Source of the DNA: Vulgatibacter incomptus
Lineage (GTDB): Bacteria > Myxococcota > Myxococcia > Myxococcales > Vulgatibacteraceae
Assembly (NCBI RefSeq): GCF_001263175.1
Contig: NZ_CP012332.1
Coordinates: 924,001 to 988,000, forward strand
Length of the DNA stretch: 64,000 nucleotides
Direction of reading: 5' to 3'
The notes under the pieces are model-generated. The model did no database searches, was not told the DNA's origin, and saw nothing but the letters and a program-made list of their open reading frames with translations. Below are positions 62,286 through 64,000 of this stretch, piece after piece; position 1 is the stretch's first letter; each line of letters begins with the position of its first letter. The translations under genes and the position numbers were made by a program.

Positions 62286-63947
62286 CTACTTGGACTCCAG
62301 CCAGATGTCGCGCAGCGGGTGGATGTCCTGGGCGTTCGGGTACCACCCCTTCACCCAGGAGCCCTGCAGCGTCTTCTGCGAGTAGAAGTAGACCGGCAGC
62401 ACCGGCAGCTCGTCGACCAGGATCGCCTCGGCCTTCGCGTAGAGCTCGTAGCGCGACTTCGTGTCCAGGCGGGTGAGGGCCTCGTCGATCAGGCGGTCGT
62501 ACTCGGCGTTGCTCCACCTCGCCTCGTTCATCTCCGCGCCGGTCACGAACATCGAGAGGAACGAGTAGGGATCCTGGAAGTCGCCTGTCCAGCCGGCCCG
62601 GGCGATCTGGAAATAGCCCTCGGTCCGGTTGTTCATGTAGACCTTCCACTCCTGGTTCACGATCTCCACGTCGATCCCGAGCTCCTTCTTCCACATCTGC
62701 TGGAGCGCCTCGGCCACCATCCGATGCCCTTCGTGGGTGTTGTAGATGAGCTCGATGGGCGGCATGCGCTTGCCTCCGGGGCCGTAGCCCGCAGCGGCGA
62801 GGAGCTTGCGCGCTCCCTCCGGATCGTAGGGGTTCCCGGGAGGCGGCACGTAGCCCTCGTCCACGAAGAGGTCGGGCACCACGGTGCCGGCGGGCCGCTC
62901 TCCTCCCCTCATGACGAACTTCACGATCGACTCCTTGTCGATCGACATGTCGAGGGCCTTGCGGACTCTCTTGTCCTTCAGCGCCGAGGCGGGCGAGTCG
63001 TCCCGCAGGTTGAACCAATAGAAATACGTCGTGAGATCGCGGCTCGTGCGGTAGTCGCTCCGGGTCGCCAGGTAGTCGAGATACTCCTGGGGCGGCTTGG
63101 TGTCGGAGCCGATCCAGTCGAGCTCGCCGGTGCGGTAGAGGCGCATCATCGCGTAGTTGTCGTCGGAGACGACGAACACCGCCTTGTCGAGCCTCACCTC
63201 GTCGCGTCCCCAATAGGTGAGGCTCTTGCCAAGCTCGATCTCGTAGTTGATCACCCACTTCGAGAGCACGAACGGACCGTTGGTCACGATGTGCTCGGGG
63301 CGCGTCCACTCGATGCCCCACTTCTCGACGATCTCGCGCGGGACCGGCGTGAACGGGCCGAACGAGAGCAGCTCCACGAACCACGGAATCGGCCTCTCGA
63401 GCTTCACCTCGAGGGTGCGATCGTCGAGGGCCTTCAGGCCCACCGCGTCCGCCGGCCCGATGCCGTCGGCGAAGGCCTTTCCGCCCTCGAGATCCCAGAG
63501 CAGCGCCGCGTACTGGGCGCCGGTCTCCGGGGCGAGCACGCGCTTCCACGACCACTCGAAGTCGGCCGCCGTGACGGGCCTCCCGTTCGACCACTTCGCG
63601 TCGGGGCGCAAATGAAACAAGAAGTGCTTTCCGTCTTCACTCTCCTCGTAGCGATCCGCGACGCCGGGCAGCGGCTTCAGCGTGCGCGGGTCGTAGCGCA
63701 TCAGGCCTTCGAAGAGGTTGCGCGAGACGTTGAAGCCCGGTGAGTCGTACGCTTTTCCGGGATCGATCGACTCCGGCTCGGCGCCGCCCCCCAGGTAGAA
63801 GACGTTCTCGTGGCGCGGGCGGCTCGCGGGGCCATAGGTCGCGCCGTCCCGCTTGCACGACGGCAGGAGGAGGGCGATCGACAGACACGACAGCAGGAGG
63901 CGCGGAATCAAGGTCGGTGGGTCTCGGTCGAGCGCGGCTGCGCGCAT
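62286..63947 (-). CDS. oppA: Oligopeptide-binding lipoprotein (OppA-type)
   Basis: The protein is 553 aa from ATG 63947 (an in-frame TTG at residue 13 gives a tidier signal). The lipobox is LPSC. The mature part follows SBP_bac_5: AEPESIDPGKAYD, FEGLMRYDP, WSNGRPVTAADFEWSWKRVLAPETGAQYA and a C-terminal VLPVYFYSQK. It captures peptides at the membrane for OppBCDF. It starts the five-gene operon. A TTGACG at 63977-63972 exists upstream, but no good -10 is visible. Confidence 0.92.
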   Translation of the reverse strand: MRAAALDRDPPTLIPRLLLSCLSIALLLPSCKRDGATYGPASRPRHENVFYLGGGAEPESIDPGKAYDSPGFNVSRNLFEGLMRYDPRTLKPLPGVADRYEESEDGKHFLFHLRPDAKWSNGRPVTAADFEWSWKRVLAPETGAQYAALLWDLEGGKAFADGIGPADAVGLKALDDRTLEVKLERPIPWFVELLSFGPFTPVPREIVEKWGIEWTRPEHIVTNGPFVLSKWVINYEIELGKSLTYWGRDEVRLDKAVFVVSDDNYAMMRLYRTGELDWIGSDTKPPQEYLDYLATRSDYRTSRDLTTYFYWFNLRDDSPASALKDKRVRKALDMSIDKESIVKFVMRGGERPAGTVVPDLFVDEGYVPPPGNPYDPEGARKLLAAAGYGPGGKRMPPIELIYNTHEGHRMVAEALQQMWKKELGIDVEIVNQEWKVYMNNRTEGYFQIARAGWTGDFQDPYSFLSMFVTGAEMNEARWSNAEYDRLIDEALTRLDTKSRYELYAKAEAILVDELPVLPVYFYSQKTLQGSWVKGWYPNAQDIHPLRDIWLESK

Positions 63948-64000
63948 GTGTCAAACGGTCCCGGGGTCGGCCGTCAACCGGCCGGGCGTGGGGAACCTTC

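Noticed and set aside
61258-63594. Long N-terminal extension of the oppC frame
   Set aside because: The frame stays open through oppB and oppA by chance. OppC has a good ATG at 61257 overlapping the oppB stop.

Overview
This is high-GC chromosomal DNA (roughly 70% G+C by eye). Genes are dense and short-spaced, with many 1-4 nt start/stop overlaps, several GTG/TTG starts, many lipoproteins and a eukaryote-like Ser/Thr kinase. The combination of a phosphofructokinase gene overlapping a membrane Ser/Thr kinase gene (the pfk-pkn4 arrangement of Myxococcus xanthus), an FHA-domain sigma-54 activator and large Cys-rich lipoproteins points to a myxobacterium (Myxococcota). The genus cannot be fixed from the window alone. 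I see no rRNA, tRNA, CRISPR array, phage or classical insertion sequence, so this is mostly core chromosome with lineage-specific surface-protein genes inserted.

Layout. 1-8.5 kb: a partial CNNM/CorC-type membrane protein, a peptidoglycan-binding lipoprotein, a divergent MarR/GNAT pair, a Slt-type lytic transglycosylase, a four-cysteine mini-protein, a CAP-domain lipoprotein and glucose-6-phosphate isomerase. 8.5-13.3 kb: an acyltransferase/epimerase operon, divergent mutL, and a membrane protein. 13.4-15.9 kb: four co-directional genes for envelope proteins of unknown role. 15.9-23.9 kb: a six-gene operon (pfk, Ser/Thr kinase, periplasmic protein, FHA-GAF sigma-54 activator, two lipoproteins, the last frameshifted). 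24-28.1 kb: polA and, convergently, a gluzincin-type membrane protease plus a DUF167 protein. 28.3-30.6 kb: a lipoprotein built from 13 cystine-knot-like modules, then a small exported protein. 30.6-34.3 kb: a SIMPL-domain protein and a two-gene flavin/iron-sulfur dehydrogenase. 34.5-40.9 kb: the arginine operon argC-argJB(fused)-argR-argG-argH. 41-46 kb: small lipoprotein and membrane-protein genes, a methyltransferase, a double-Kazal inhibitor, an acetyltransferase and truD. 46-54.3 kb: a UbiD-type decarboxylase, an SGNH lipoprotein, a PAP2 phosphatase, a Cys-rich lipoprotein followed by a copper-type P1B ATPase, and a hemerythrin. 54.3-58.3 kb: a DEAD-box helicase with a strongly structured leader, a secreted CxxCH protein (frameshifted at its end) and a lipoprotein. 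58.4-64 kb: a complete oligopeptide ABC operon oppABCDF.

How the parts fit. The pfk operon probably joins glycolytic control to kinase signalling and, through the FHA domain, to sigma-54 transcription. The arginine operon carries its own repressor and a fused ArgJ-ArgB enzyme. Several genes (polA, mutL, the epimerase, an acetyltransferase, slt, the first lipoprotein) have a -10-like hexamer ending only 6-8 nt before the start codon and no Shine-Dalgarno, which suggests leaderless transcripts.

The most novel observations are the 13-module knottin-like lipoprotein, the rearranged Hcn/sarcosine-oxidase-like dehydrogenase, the ArgJ-ArgB fusion, the start-codon-sequestering leader of the Kazal gene and the four-hairpin leader of the helicase gene. 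Two genes are each broken by what looks like a single missing C in a C-run. A shared sequencing or assembly artefact is the simplest explanation for both.
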